64,000 bases of DNA from Butyrivibrio sp. VCB2006. Its GTDB lineage: Bacteria > Bacillota > Clostridia > Lachnospirales > Lachnospiraceae. Position 1 is the stretch's first letter, and each line of letters starts with the position of its first letter. The stretch lies in the NCBI RefSeq assembly GCF_000420945.1, contig NZ_ATVX01000018.1, positions 1 to 64,000 of the forward strand, in the 5' to 3' direction. The translations under genes were made by a program, and so were the position numbers. The notes below the pieces were generated by a model. That model was not told the origin of the DNA. It searched no databases and saw only the letters and a list, made by a program, of their open reading frames with translations. Shown here piece after piece: positions 33,898 to 42,776 of this stretch.

Positions 33898-35727
33898 TCA
33901 GTCACTGATTAGTTTCAATGAAGATATATCCGGCGCTATAGCCATGGAGTAGTTGGTGTAATATACAACAAATCCCGGCTTGGCGCCGCTTGGCTTTTTG
34001 ACCTCTTTTCTCATGACATAGTCAATTTCTACTTTTTCCTGAACTTTGCCTTTTGAGTAGAAGGCTGCAAGAGCTGCTGCCTCTTCAAAAGCTCTGTCAG
34101 GGACTTCCTTGCCACCTGTAATCAGGACTACGTGGGATCCCGGAATTTTCTTGGCGTGGAACCACCAGTCGCCGCCGTTGGCAGTTTTGAATGTAAGTTC
34201 GTCGTTCTGGATATTGTTTTTACCTACATAAATATCAAAGCCGTCGCTACTTAGGTAGTGGAAAGGCTTACTTGTAATCTTTTCCTTACGGCCGTTTTTG
34301 CCTGTGGGATGAGATTTGATATAGCCGCTATCTGCAAGCTCCTGTTTGATCTGAGCAAGGTCGGCTTCTTTCTGGGCAATTTCAAGAGCAGTCTGAATGG
34401 ACTCAAGCTGATCTATAGCGTCCTTGGTCTCTTTCATCTGTTCCTCAAGAGCCTCAGCGGTTCTCTTAAGCTTGGTATATTTATCAAAGTATTTCTTGGC
34501 GTTCTGAGAAGGTGTGAGAGTAGGATCAAGGGTGATAGTTACGTCTTTTCCTGTGTTGTAGTCATTAACTGTGATTTTCTCAGCACCAGGCTCTGCGCTG
34601 TAGCCATATACTGTAAGTAGTTCGCCGTAAACTCTGTATTTGTCCTTCTTTTCGCTGTCGTTCATCTGCTTGAGCTGAAGATCGTACTTACGGACATTAC
34701 GCTCAAGAGAGGTCTGGACAATCTTACGAAGATCCACGGATTTCTGGCGGATTCTTGTCACAACGTTTTTCTCTGCGTAGTAGTTCTGAAGAAGATTCGA
34801 AATGCTATCAAATTTTTTAAAGGAATATAAGCCGGCAGCTTCTACAGTAGCATCAGATTGTGAGCTATCAGCATTATTATCATCCATGCCAAACAAAGTT
34901 AGTGGGATAGAAGCATACTCTTTTGGGGCATCATCTTCATAAACTACAACAGGACTGAATTCTCCATCCCTGATAAGATTCATAACATCGTTAAATGCTC
35001 TGTATACTGCGATTGACTCTGATGTATCAAGAGAAATGGCAGACTTATCTGCGTCAACACCACTTCTATAGCAGATTTCCTGAGCAATAATAGGAGAAAG
35101 ACCTGTGTAGCTGGAGTAAATAGCCTTGAAAATAGGCATTCCTTTACTAAGAACACAGCTCGAGAACTCGTCGGCAGTTGTTGTGAGCGGATTGGCCTTG
35201 TCCTGAGATGGAATAAAGTACTCGCGGCCCGGAAGAACCTCTCTTACTGAACTTACAGAAGCCGGGATATGCTTAATACTGTCGATTATCATATTATTCT
35301 CATCAGTGAAAATGATATTACTGTATTTGCCCATGATCTCAATGAGAAGAACCTTGTGGCGAAGATCACCCATTTCATCAAGATGCTCAACCTCAAAACG
35401 GATGATTCTCTCGAGGCCTCCCGGCTGAGTTACAGAAATTATGCGACCATTCTGGATGTGCTTCCTTAGAAGCATACAGAAATTTGGCGCTGTCATGGGA
35501 GAAGCTTTGCTTTCATCTGTAAGATAAGCAAGTGGAAGAGAAGCATCTGCCGATAAGACCAGCTTTTCCTGCTTGATGCCATATTTGTCCGCATTTTCAA
35601 AGGAGAGCTTAACTGTGATGAAAAGTTCATCGCTCTCTGTCTGGGCTATTTTATATATGCGACCACCTGTTAGTTTGTCGCTGAAATCTTTGGTTAAGTT
35701 TGCAATTGTAATTCCGTCGAATGCCAT
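33898..35727 (-). CDS. rqcH: Rqc2/NFACT homolog RqcH
   Basis: RqcH binds stalled 50S-nascent chain complexes and recruits tRNA-Ala to add C-terminal alanine tails for degradation. The 609-residue protein starts MAFDGITIANLTKDFSDKL, the NFACT-N signature, and has a coiled-coil middle (about 330-470). It ends in the NFACT-R (DUF814) domain with DIYVGKNNIQNDELTF, DWWFHAKKIPGSHVVL and VVYYTNYS. Older annotations call such proteins fibronectin-binding. AAAGGAA precedes the ATG. The alpha/beta hydrolase gene is just upstream on the same strand. Confidence 0.93.
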   Translation of the reverse strand: MAFDGITIANLTKDFSDKLTGGRIYKIAQTESDELFITVKLSFENADKYGIKQEKLVLSADASLPLAYLTDESKASPMTAPNFCMLLRKHIQNGRIISVTQPGGLERIIRFEVEHLDEMGDLRHKVLLIEIMGKYSNIIFTDENNMIIDSIKHIPASVSSVREVLPGREYFIPSQDKANPLTTTADEFSSCVLSKGMPIFKAIYSSYTGLSPIIAQEICYRSGVDADKSAISLDTSESIAVYRAFNDVMNLIRDGEFSPVVVYEDDAPKEYASIPLTLFGMDDNNADSSQSDATVEAAGLYSFKKFDSISNLLQNYYAEKNVVTRIRQKSVDLRKIVQTSLERNVRKYDLQLKQMNDSEKKDKYRVYGELLTVYGYSAEPGAEKITVNDYNTGKDVTITLDPTLTPSQNAKKYFDKYTKLKRTAEALEEQMKETKDAIDQLESIQTALEIAQKEADLAQIKQELADSGYIKSHPTGKNGRKEKITSKPFHYLSSDGFDIYVGKNNIQNDELTFKTANGGDWWFHAKKIPGSHVVLITGGKEVPDRAFEEAAALAAFYSKGKVQEKVEIDYVMRKEVKKPSGAKPGFVVYYTNYSMAIAPDISSLKLISD

Positions 35728-35751
35728 GTTTGTAATTCCTTTTTATTTATG

Positions 35752-36555
35752 TCAGCTCATTAGGAAGTTGTACATTCTGTCTCTGTAATCGGGAGCTGTG
35801 TCAAAGGCAGCATGTCCATAGCCAATGTACATGTACAACTTAAAATCTGGTCTGTAATCCAGGTTTTCTGCAATCTCCATTGTAGCATCACTGTCAAGAA
35901 CTGCATCCTCATAGCAGCCGATTGCCAGAGTAGGACATTTGATCTTTTTGAGATCACCGGAAATATCAAAGCCCAGTATTGATTTTGCTAGGATTATAAA
36001 TTTCTTTAGTTCCTCTGAAGTAACGGTATTGCTCACATCAGCGAAATAATCCTTGTAGTCCTCGTAGACTGTAGAAGGATATATTTCCTTTGCAAAGCTT
36101 TGATAAAGAGTGTGGGCATCGCCTTTTTCGGCAAGCTCAATCCATTTTTCCAAAACTGCTGATTGTTCAGGTTTAATATGAGATGAAGTGGAGCCGAGAA
36201 TCAGTTTTTTAACAAGTTCAGGATAATCTATAGCCATAACCATGGCAATCATTCCGCCCTGAGAAGCTCCAAAAAGAGAAATATCGGACAGGCCCAGCTC
36301 TTTTACTGCGGTGGCTGTATCTCTGGCCATTTCGTGAATTGAATAGTTTTCGGGAATTTCTAAGCGTCTGTCAAAAACGTAAACTGTAAACTCATCTTTT
36401 ATTCTTGAGGAGTACTCAGCCTCAACGGTATAGGCTGCTCCCATTACGCTCTGGATGCTAAGTCCGGGAATAATGACTAAAGTTTTATCGCCTTTTCCGA
36501 ACTTGAAATAATCCATTGTAAAACTATCTGTGGTTACTTTACCTAATTCTGCCAT
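35752..36555 (-). CDS. Alpha/beta hydrolase
   Basis: The 267-residue protein has the alpha/beta hydrolase order: nucleophile S98 in GASQGG, a late Asp in CYEDAVLD and the catalytic His in GYGHAAFD. A cap region (about 130-200) lies between strands 6 and 7. It lacks a signal peptide, so the substrate is intracellular and not identifiable. The ATG has GGGGGA at good spacing; a TTG one codon upstream is possible. It lies 24 bp upstream of rqcH, and both may be cotranscribed. Confidence 0.85.
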   Translation of the reverse strand: MAELGKVTTDSFTMDYFKFGKGDKTLVIIPGLSIQSVMGAAYTVEAEYSSRIKDEFTVYVFDRRLEIPENYSIHEMARDTATAVKELGLSDISLFGASQGGMIAMVMAIDYPELVKKLILGSTSSHIKPEQSAVLEKWIELAEKGDAHTLYQSFAKEIYPSTVYEDYKDYFADVSNTVTSEELKKFIILAKSILGFDISGDLKKIKCPTLAIGCYEDAVLDSDATMEIAENLDYRPDFKLYMYIGYGHAAFDTAPDYRDRMYNFLMS

Positions 36556-36626
36556 CAATATTTTCCCCCATCATAATTGATTTAGTTATTTAGACTAATT
36601 ATTTATACGACCCATATAGCAATCTG

Positions 36627-37490
36627 TCACTCGGAAACACAGATAAAAAGATACTTAAAGTAGGTATGCTGCTTTTCCTTGTTATACAGGTTTATGAGGC
36701 TAACGATAAATAGGTCTGAAACAGCTTTTAATTTATGCCTCTTCATATATGATACCATTCTTTCGTATATTTTTTCGATGTCAATATCTCCATGCTCATG
36801 ATAACAGGCAACTACATTATTGCTGGGAAGCGGGAGAGAATCGCTGTTATCTGCAGGGAGAAATGAAAGGCTGACAATGTTATTGTAGACATACCTTTTC
36901 TTGAGCATATTTTCATAGCTCATGGTAACACCGGTTGGAAAGGTTGAAAGAGCTCCATTCCCTGCAGTTTTGCCAAGGTGAACTGAGATGTCCCCGGCAA
37001 TATCAGCGACATGATAAGCAGTGTTGCTGTCCTTAATTGCGGTGTAAGAGTAGCTGATGTCGGGAATAAAGTCTGTGAAAACCTTGTTATAACCGTGCTC
37101 CTGCCAGGTGTTAAGAATCCACATACCAAGGTGAAGAGCACTTATTTTCTGGTTTATTAAAAAGAGCTCCCGCTGCATCTGTAGTATCTTGGTGTTCGCC
37201 AGCTTAGTAATCGCTTCTTTAGTAGAACTTTCTATCATTTCCCTAATTTCCTGTATTGAACAGCCGGCTTGTCTCATGGTGGTGATAAAGAAAAAAGAAC
37301 TGATCTGGGCCGGGGAATAATAGTGATACCCATTAACAGGATCTACTCTAGGGATGATTATTTTCTGCTCATAATAGTGCCGTAGTGTATCCCTCGTAGT
37401 ACCGCAAAGACCAGCAAATTGACTGACAGTTAAGGAATACTCTTTTTCATCGTCTGTAAAACTATTTCCCATTGTAATAATAAACCTCAT
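36627..37490 (-). CDS. MerR family transcriptional regulator, candidate controller of the FAS II operon
   Basis: The 287-residue protein has a MerR winged helix (about 18-90): SLTVSQFAGLCGTTRDTLRHYYE, the GYHYYSPAQISSF wing and QAGCSIQEIREMIES, then a dimerisation helix (about 95-125). The C-terminal 150 residues resemble a GyrI-like small-molecule-binding domain, as in BmrR-type regulators. It lacks the cysteine pattern of metal-sensing MerR proteins. It is transcribed away from acpP. The 122-bp gap between them contains a perfect palindrome inside a 19-bp promoter spacer, the classic MerR target. The start is unsure: the first ATG has no clear ribosome binding site, and a second ATG six codons later is possible. 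Confidence 0.85.
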   Translation of the reverse strand: MRFIITMGNSFTDDEKEYSLTVSQFAGLCGTTRDTLRHYYEQKIIIPRVDPVNGYHYYSPAQISSFFFITTMRQAGCSIQEIREMIESSTKEAITKLANTKILQMQRELFLINQKISALHLGMWILNTWQEHGYNKVFTDFIPDISYSYTAIKDSNTAYHVADIAGDISVHLGKTAGNGALSTFPTGVTMSYENMLKKRYVYNNIVSLSFLPADNSDSLPLPSNNVVACYHEHGDIDIEKIYERMVSYMKRHKLKAVSDLFIVSLINLYNKEKQHTYFKYLFICVSE

Positions 37491-37509
37491 AAATTCTATA
37501 AAAAATGTA

Positions 37510-37540
37510 TTGACCTGGGGGTTACCCCCAAGATTATTGT
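37510..37540 (+). promoter_or_regulatory. MerR-type promoter/operator of the FAS II operon
   Basis: TTGACC (37510-37515) and TATTGT (37535-37540) are separated by 19 bp instead of 17. The spacer holds the perfect dyad TGGGGGT-T-ACCCCCA (37516-37530). A centred dyad in an overlong spacer is how MerR-family activators untwist their promoters. Transcription would start near 37547 toward acpP; the dyad also lies 26 bp before the regulator's own start, so autoregulation is possible. Confidence 0.8.
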
Positions 37541-37612
37541 AACAAAGAACTGATTATTTGAATATCAAAAAACAAATATCTAGAAATTAAAAAAGAAAAG
37601 GGGAAAAGAAAA

Positions 37613-37852
37613 ATGAAGGACGTAAAGGGTGTAATCGTAAAAATCATAGCAGAGTATCTTGATAAGGATGAGTCAGAAATCTCAGAAACAACAACGTTTA
37701 CTGAGATCGGACTGGATTCTCTGGATATCATGGAGCTTGTTATGCAGATGCAGGAAGAACTTGACTGCAAGATTGAACTGACACAGGACATAACTACTAT
37801 TGAACAGCTTGCCAAGCTTATTGAGAATCAGGAATCAGTAGTAGCGCAGTGA
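37613..37852 (+). CDS. acpP: Acyl carrier protein
   Basis: This 79-residue acidic helical protein carries the growing acyl chain. S36 in GLDSLDIMEL is the phosphopantetheine attachment site. AGGGGA lies 8 bp before the ATG. It is the first gene of the fatty acid synthesis operon, directly behind the MerR-type promoter. Confidence 0.95.
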   Translation: MKDVKGVIVKIIAEYLDKDESEISETTTFTEIGLDSLDIMELVMQMQEELDCKIELTQDITTIEQLAKLIENQESVVAQ

Positions 37853-37921
37853 TTGCCATTGCTCTAGAAAATAATTTGCGCAATATTAAGCAACATATTA
37901 TTGCAGTATGCGGAGGGAAAA

Positions 37922-38875
37922 ATGAATAAGAATCCAGTTTGCGAAATGCTGGGAATTGAATATCCCGTATTTCAGGGCGGAATGGCCTGGATAGCAGATG
38001 CCCAGCTTGCTGCGGCTGTATCAAATGCAGGTGGTCTTGGTCTTATTGCAGCGATGAATTCAAATGGGGAGCAGCTCAGAGAGCAGATACAAAAGGCAAA
38101 GAAACTCACGGACAAACCCTTTGGGGTAAATCTTATGCTCATGAGCCCTTTCATTGATGAAGCTGTGGAAGTTGTATGTCAGGAGCACATTAAGGTTGTT
38201 ACAACTGGCGCGGGAAATCCTGCCAGATACATGGAAAAGCTTATTTCAAACGGTGTTAAGGTAATCTGCGTTGTGGCAAGCGTTGCATTGGCCGTAATGG
38301 TGGAAAGAATGGGAGCATGCGCTGTTGTTGCCGAAGGATGTGAGTCCGGTGGGCATGTGGGAGAAACCACTACCATGGCACTTGTACCTCAGGTAGTAGA
38401 TGCTGTCCACATACCTGTTATTGCTGCAGGTGGAATTGCTGACGGAAGAGGAATGGCTGCAGCTTTTATGCTTGGAGCCAAGGCTGTTCAGATGGGAACA
38501 AGATTTCTTACAGCCAAGGAGTGTAATGTACATCCCAATTACAAGGAAAAGGTTTTAAAGGCCAAGGACAGAGACACAATTGTAACCGGAAAAAGTCTTG
38601 GACATCCCGTGAGAGCACTTAAAAATCATATGACAAGAGAATTCCTGGAAAAAGAAAATAACCCAAATACAACACCTGATGAGCTTGAAAAAATGGGCGC
38701 TGGTGCTTTGAGAAGGGCTGCTATAGACGGAGATGTAAGGACCGGATCCTGTATGTGCGGTCAAATTGCAGGATTGGTCAAAACGCAGGATACATGTCTT
38801 GAAATTGTGACAAGTATATGTAATGAAGCCTATGAACTTATGGGAGCAAGGATTGATAAAGCTAAGCTTGCGTAA
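37922..38875 (+). CDS. fabK: Enoyl-ACP reductase II (FMN-dependent)
   Basis: FabK reduces trans-2-enoyl-ACP in the last step of each elongation cycle. The 317-residue flavoprotein of the nitronate monooxygenase fold begins with EYPVFQGGMAWIADAQLAAAVSNAGGLGLIA and has GCESGGHVG and VIAAGGIADGRGMAAAFMLGA, typical of FabK. The triclosan-sensitive FabI is absent from the cluster. GGAGGG precedes the ATG; an in-frame TTG seven codons upstream has no support. The gap after acpP is 69 bp. Confidence 0.93.
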   Translation: MNKNPVCEMLGIEYPVFQGGMAWIADAQLAAAVSNAGGLGLIAAMNSNGEQLREQIQKAKKLTDKPFGVNLMLMSPFIDEAVEVVCQEHIKVVTTGAGNPARYMEKLISNGVKVICVVASVALAVMVERMGACAVVAEGCESGGHVGETTTMALVPQVVDAVHIPVIAAGGIADGRGMAAAFMLGAKAVQMGTRFLTAKECNVHPNYKEKVLKAKDRDTIVTGKSLGHPVRALKNHMTREFLEKENNPNTTPDELEKMGAGALRRAAIDGDVRTGSCMCGQIAGLVKTQDTCLEIVTSICNEAYELMGARIDKAKLA

Positions 38876-38901
38876 GCTATTAGCTTAATGTGAGGAGAAA
38901 T

Positions 38902-39867
38902 ATGGGAAAGACAGCATTTTTGTTTTCTGGGCAGGGGAGCCAGTATCCGGGAATGGCTAAGGATCTATATGAAAACGTCAAGGAAGTTCATGACTTTTTT
39001 GGTGTAGCTGAAGCAATAAGGCCCGGAACAATTATTCAGATGCTCAAGGGAACAGATGAAGAACTTAAAAGAACTGAAAATACTCAGCCGTGCGTTTTTC
39101 TTGCTGATATTGCAGGTGCCCTTGCTCTTGAAAGCGCAGGAATTCACCCTGATGTGGTGGCAGGATTCTCTCTTGGAGAAGTTGTGGCCATGGCTGTATC
39201 TGGAGCTCTTTCAAATGCCAATGCCTTTAAGTTTGTCTGTAAGAGAGCAGGCTTCATGCAGAATGCTTCAGAAAAAGTTGAAGGAAGTATGGTTGCAGTT
39301 ATGGGCATGGACAAAGAAAAGCTTCAAAAGCTGTGCCAGAAAAATAAGGTTTATCCAGTTAACTACAACTGTCCGGGACAGATTGTTGTTTCCGGCGAAG
39401 AAAAGAACATGGAGAAGTTTAGAAAAAATCTGGAAACAGAAAAAGTTAGGTTTATACAGCTTAAGGTTGGTGGCTCTTTCCATTCTCCATATATGAAGGA
39501 GGCCACTGATCTTCTTAGGCAGGAGCTTACAGAAAATAAAGCTTTTGAACTGAGTCAGTCAAAGCTGCCTTTGTATGCAAATAAGACAGCCATGCCGTAC
39601 CCTGATGACAAAAATGAGATGATAGAACTTTTGTCTGAGCAGGTTTCAAACAGCGTAAAGTGGGAAGAAACTCTTCTTAATATGGCGAAGGATGGCGTTG
39701 ACACCTTTATTGAATGCGGTCCGGGAAAGACACTTTCAGGCTTTGTAAAAAGAACTGTACCGGGAGTAAGGATTTTTAATCTTAGCGATATGGAGTCCTT
39801 CGAAAAAATTAAAAATGAATACTTTGAGCAAACTGAGAATGAGGAAAAGGTACTAAGTTATGCTTAA
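38902..39867 (+). CDS. fabD: Malonyl-CoA:ACP transacylase
   Basis: FabD loads malonate onto ACP. The 321-residue protein has the oxyanion motif GQGSQ, nucleophile S90 in GFSLGE and catalytic H194 in GSFHSPYM. The ATG is preceded by GAGGAGA; a GTG four codons upstream overlaps that site and is rejected. Its end overlaps fabG by 8 bp. Confidence 0.96.
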   Translation: MGKTAFLFSGQGSQYPGMAKDLYENVKEVHDFFGVAEAIRPGTIIQMLKGTDEELKRTENTQPCVFLADIAGALALESAGIHPDVVAGFSLGEVVAMAVSGALSNANAFKFVCKRAGFMQNASEKVEGSMVAVMGMDKEKLQKLCQKNKVYPVNYNCPGQIVVSGEEKNMEKFRKNLETEKVRFIQLKVGGSFHSPYMKEATDLLRQELTENKAFELSQSKLPLYANKTAMPYPDDKNEMIELLSEQVSNSVKWEETLLNMAKDGVDTFIECGPGKTLSGFVKRTVPGVRIFNLSDMESFEKIKNEYFEQTENEEKVLSYA

Positions 39868-40600
39868 TGGAAAAACAGCTGTAGTTACTGGCGGAGCAAG
39901 AGGGATTGGTAGGGCTATCGCATATAAGCTGGCTGAAAACGGGGCTAATGTTGCGGTAGTAGCTACAAGAGATTCTGAAAAAGCCAGGGAAACTATAGAT
40001 AATCTTCAAAAACTTGGAGTAAAAGCAAGGCTATACGCCTGCGACATTAAAAGCGCAGAAGAAGTTACATCTGCCTGCGAAGAGATATTAGCTGACTTTG
40101 GTCAGGTTGATATTTTGGTCAATAACGCAGGAATAACCAGGGATAATATTTTGCCATCCCTGTCTGCCATGGATATCGATGATGTAATTGATGTAAATCT
40201 CAAGGGAACAATGTTTGTTACCAAGGCCTTTATAAGACAGTTTGTAAGAAAAAGAGCTGGAAATATCATTAACATCAGCTCCGTAGTAGGACTTATGGGA
40301 AATAAAGGACAGACAAATTACTCGGCTTCAAAGGCTGGAATCATTGGCTTTACCAAATCTGTGGCAAGGGAATACGGAAGGAAGAATATAAGATGCAACG
40401 CTGTGGCACCTGGATATATAGCCACAGATATGACAGGGGCGCTATCAGATGAGCAAAGAGATCAGATAAAAAGCCAGATACCACTTGGAAGTCTTGGAAG
40501 TCCGGATAATGTGGCGGATTTAGTTCTTTTTCTGGCATCTGACAGTTCCTCATATATTACCGGTGAAGTTATTAAGGTTGATGGTGGAATGTATGTGTAA
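39860..40600 (+). CDS. fabG: 3-oxoacyl-ACP reductase
   Basis: FabG reduces beta-ketoacyl-ACP with NADPH. The 246-residue classical SDR has the cofactor loop TGGARGIG, NNAG, and the tetrad N113, S140 or S141, Y154 and K158 (YSASK). The length is typical, and the position between fabD and fabF fixes its role in chain elongation. Confidence 0.95.
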   Translation: MLNGKTAVVTGGARGIGRAIAYKLAENGANVAVVATRDSEKARETIDNLQKLGVKARLYACDIKSAEEVTSACEEILADFGQVDILVNNAGITRDNILPSLSAMDIDDVIDVNLKGTMFVTKAFIRQFVRKRAGNIINISSVVGLMGNKGQTNYSASKAGIIGFTKSVAREYGRKNIRCNAVAPGYIATDMTGALSDEQRDQIKSQIPLGSLGSPDNVADLVLFLASDSSSYITGEVIKVDGGMYV

Positions 40601-40643
40601 TACAGAGTTTTCTAAACTAAAAATTACTTGATGGGAGAAATAC

Positions 40644-41876
40644 ATGTGCAGAGTAGTTGTAACAGGTCTTGGAGTAATCTCTCCAGTTGGAAATGATATA
40701 GAAACCTTTTGGAACAGTATAAGAAATGGTAAGTGCGGAATAGGTAAAATAGAGCGCTTTGATGCATCAAGGCTTAAAGTCAGTCTGGATGCTGAAGTTA
40801 AGGACTTTGAACCGAAAAAGTACTATAGCAATGCAGCGGAGATACGAAAGTCAGATCTTTTTATGCAATATGCTATGGGAGCAGCAACTCAGGCTGTTGA
40901 GCAAAGCGGGATTCTTGAAAGCGACCTTGACAGGGAGCGCTTTGGAGTTTATGTGGGCTCTGGAATTGGCGGAATTAATTCAACTATTAGAGAGACAAAT
41001 AAGCTTACTGAAAAAGGACCAGATTTTGTCTCGCCATTTTTTGTTCCTATGATGATCAGTAACATGGCTGCTGGAGCTATTTCTATTAAGTTTGGTGCTA
41101 AGGGCCCGACACTTCCGGTTGTGACTGCCTGTGCTACTTCAACTCATACTATTGGAGAGGCTTACAGGGCTATTAAACACGGCTACGCAGACGCGATAAT
41201 CGCCGGCGGCGCGGAGGCTTCTATCAATGAACTTGCCATGGCAGGTTTTGTAAACTGTCAGGCACTTAATCTTTCCGATGATCCGGCGCAAGGGAGTCTC
41301 CCCTTTGATAAAAGAAGAGGCGGTTTCGTTATGGGTGAGGGCGCGGGAATCCTTGTCCTCGAAGAGTATGAACATGCCAAAAAGCGTGGCGCAAGAATCC
41401 TTGCAGAAGTTACAGGCTATGGAAATACTTCGGATGCATATCATATTACAGCTCCTGATCCTGAGGGAAGCGGCGCTGTTAGAGCAATTAAGTCAGCTAT
41501 CACTGAGGCTGGGATCAACGAAAATGATGATCTTTACATAAATGCCCACGGCACAGGAACGCACTTAAACGATGCAATGGAGACCAAGGCCATTAAGACA
41601 GTATTTGGCAAAAAAGCGTATGACGTCCATGTTAGTTCCACGAAATCCATGACAGGACATATGATGGGAGCAACCGGTGCGGTAGAAGCTATTTGCTGCG
41701 TTCTGGCTCTTTCTAATGGTATTGTCCCGCCAACTATAAACTACCAGGAAAAAGATGAGGAATGTGATCTTGACTATACGCCAAATAGTGCTGCGAAAGC
41801 AGATATTAAGTACGCAATCAGTACTTCCCTTGGGTTTGGTGGACACAATGCCTGCATAGCTTTTAAAAAAGTTTAA
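40644..41876 (+). CDS. fabF: 3-oxoacyl-ACP synthase II
   Basis: FabF condenses malonyl-ACP with acyl-ACP. The 410-residue thiolase-fold enzyme has the Cys-His-His triad C163 (TACATSTH), H302 (NAHGTGT) and H339 (MTGHMMGATG), which separates FabF/FabB from FabH. A GGGAG site lies before the ATG. It is the only condensing enzyme in the operon; no fabH is present. Confidence 0.96.
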   Translation: MCRVVVTGLGVISPVGNDIETFWNSIRNGKCGIGKIERFDASRLKVSLDAEVKDFEPKKYYSNAAEIRKSDLFMQYAMGAATQAVEQSGILESDLDRERFGVYVGSGIGGINSTIRETNKLTEKGPDFVSPFFVPMMISNMAAGAISIKFGAKGPTLPVVTACATSTHTIGEAYRAIKHGYADAIIAGGAEASINELAMAGFVNCQALNLSDDPAQGSLPFDKRRGGFVMGEGAGILVLEEYEHAKKRGARILAEVTGYGNTSDAYHITAPDPEGSGAVRAIKSAITEAGINENDDLYINAHGTGTHLNDAMETKAIKTVFGKKAYDVHVSSTKSMTGHMMGATGAVEAICCVLALSNGIVPPTINYQEKDEECDLDYTPNSAAKADIKYAISTSLGFGGHNACIAFKKV

Positions 41877-41913
41877 GATATGAAGATTTGCAACACTTAT
41901 AAGGAGATGAGCA

Positions 41914-42366
41914 ATGACAAATTCACTTTCTGAATATGCAGATGTTTTTCAAAGGCTGGGACTTACTGAATTATCTGTTGAGGACGAGGGATTAAAGCTT
42001 GTTTTCAAAAAAACCTGTAATATGAATAGCATTTCTGAAAGTAGTGAGTTTACAGGATTAAAAGTACTGCAACCAGACAATGAGTCAAAGGATATGGGAT
42101 TTGCAGATGAAAATTCAGTTAAAGTCAAAGCACCTCTTTTGGGTGTTTTTGGTGAACTATCAGATGAAAAGAAAAGACGTGTCGGTGATCATGTTAAGCA
42201 GGGCGATGTTTTGTGCAGCATTGAAGCCATGAAAATGATGAATGATGTGATATCTCCTGTAGACGGCATAATACTTGGAATAAATGCCAAAGAGGGTGAT
42301 CTGGTTGAGTATGACCAGGTTTTATTTGAAATAAAGGAGCTTAAAAGTGAACAGAGAAGAAATTAA
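41914..42366 (+). CDS. accB: Acetyl-CoA carboxylase biotin carboxyl carrier protein
   Basis: AccB carries the biotin that shuttles CO2 between AccC and AccD-AccA. The 150-residue protein has the C-terminal biotinyl domain with K107 in EAMKMMN, after a variable linker. AAGGAG precedes the ATG. Its 3' end overlaps fabZ by 20 bp. Confidence 0.95.
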   Translation: MTNSLSEYADVFQRLGLTELSVEDEGLKLVFKKTCNMNSISESSEFTGLKVLQPDNESKDMGFADENSVKVKAPLLGVFGELSDEKKRRVGDHVKQGDVLCSIEAMKMMNDVISPVDGIILGINAKEGDLVEYDQVLFEIKELKSEQRRN

Positions 42367-42766
42367 AACGATTCTTCCTCATAGAGAACCTATGCTTCTT
42401 TTGGATGAAGTAATTCTTAATGAAGATGGAACCGCCACAGGATATTACAAAGTTAGAGGTGATGAGTTTTTTCTTCAGGGACATTTTCCGGATAATCCAA
42501 TTGTTCCCGGTGTTATCCAATGCGAGATGATGGCACAGTCTGCATGCATTTTATTTGCCGACAAGATGAAACAAGAAGGAGTTTTACCTGTGTATACAGG
42601 TCTTGATAAAGTCAGGTTTAGAGGAATGATAAGGCCGGGAGACAATATTAAAATCCAGGTGAAACTTAAGAGAGAAAGTCATCCTTTGTATGCATTATCA
42701 GGGGAAATATCTGTGGATGGCAAAAAATGTATGAGCGGTGAATTTTCTTTTGCAATTGTCTGTTAG
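42347..42766 (+). CDS. fabZ: 3-hydroxyacyl-ACP dehydratase
   Basis: FabZ dehydrates beta-hydroxyacyl-ACP. The 139-residue hot-dog protein has H46 in GHFPDNPIVPGV and E60 in QCEMMAQS as catalytic residues. The GTG start is preceded by AAAGGAG inside the end of accB, so translation is coupled. Confidence 0.95.
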   Translation: MNREEIKTILPHREPMLLLDEVILNEDGTATGYYKVRGDEFFLQGHFPDNPIVPGVIQCEMMAQSACILFADKMKQEGVLPVYTGLDKVRFRGMIRPGDNIKIQVKLKRESHPLYALSGEISVDGKKCMSGEFSFAIVC

Positions 42767-42776
42767 GAGGTCCTTT

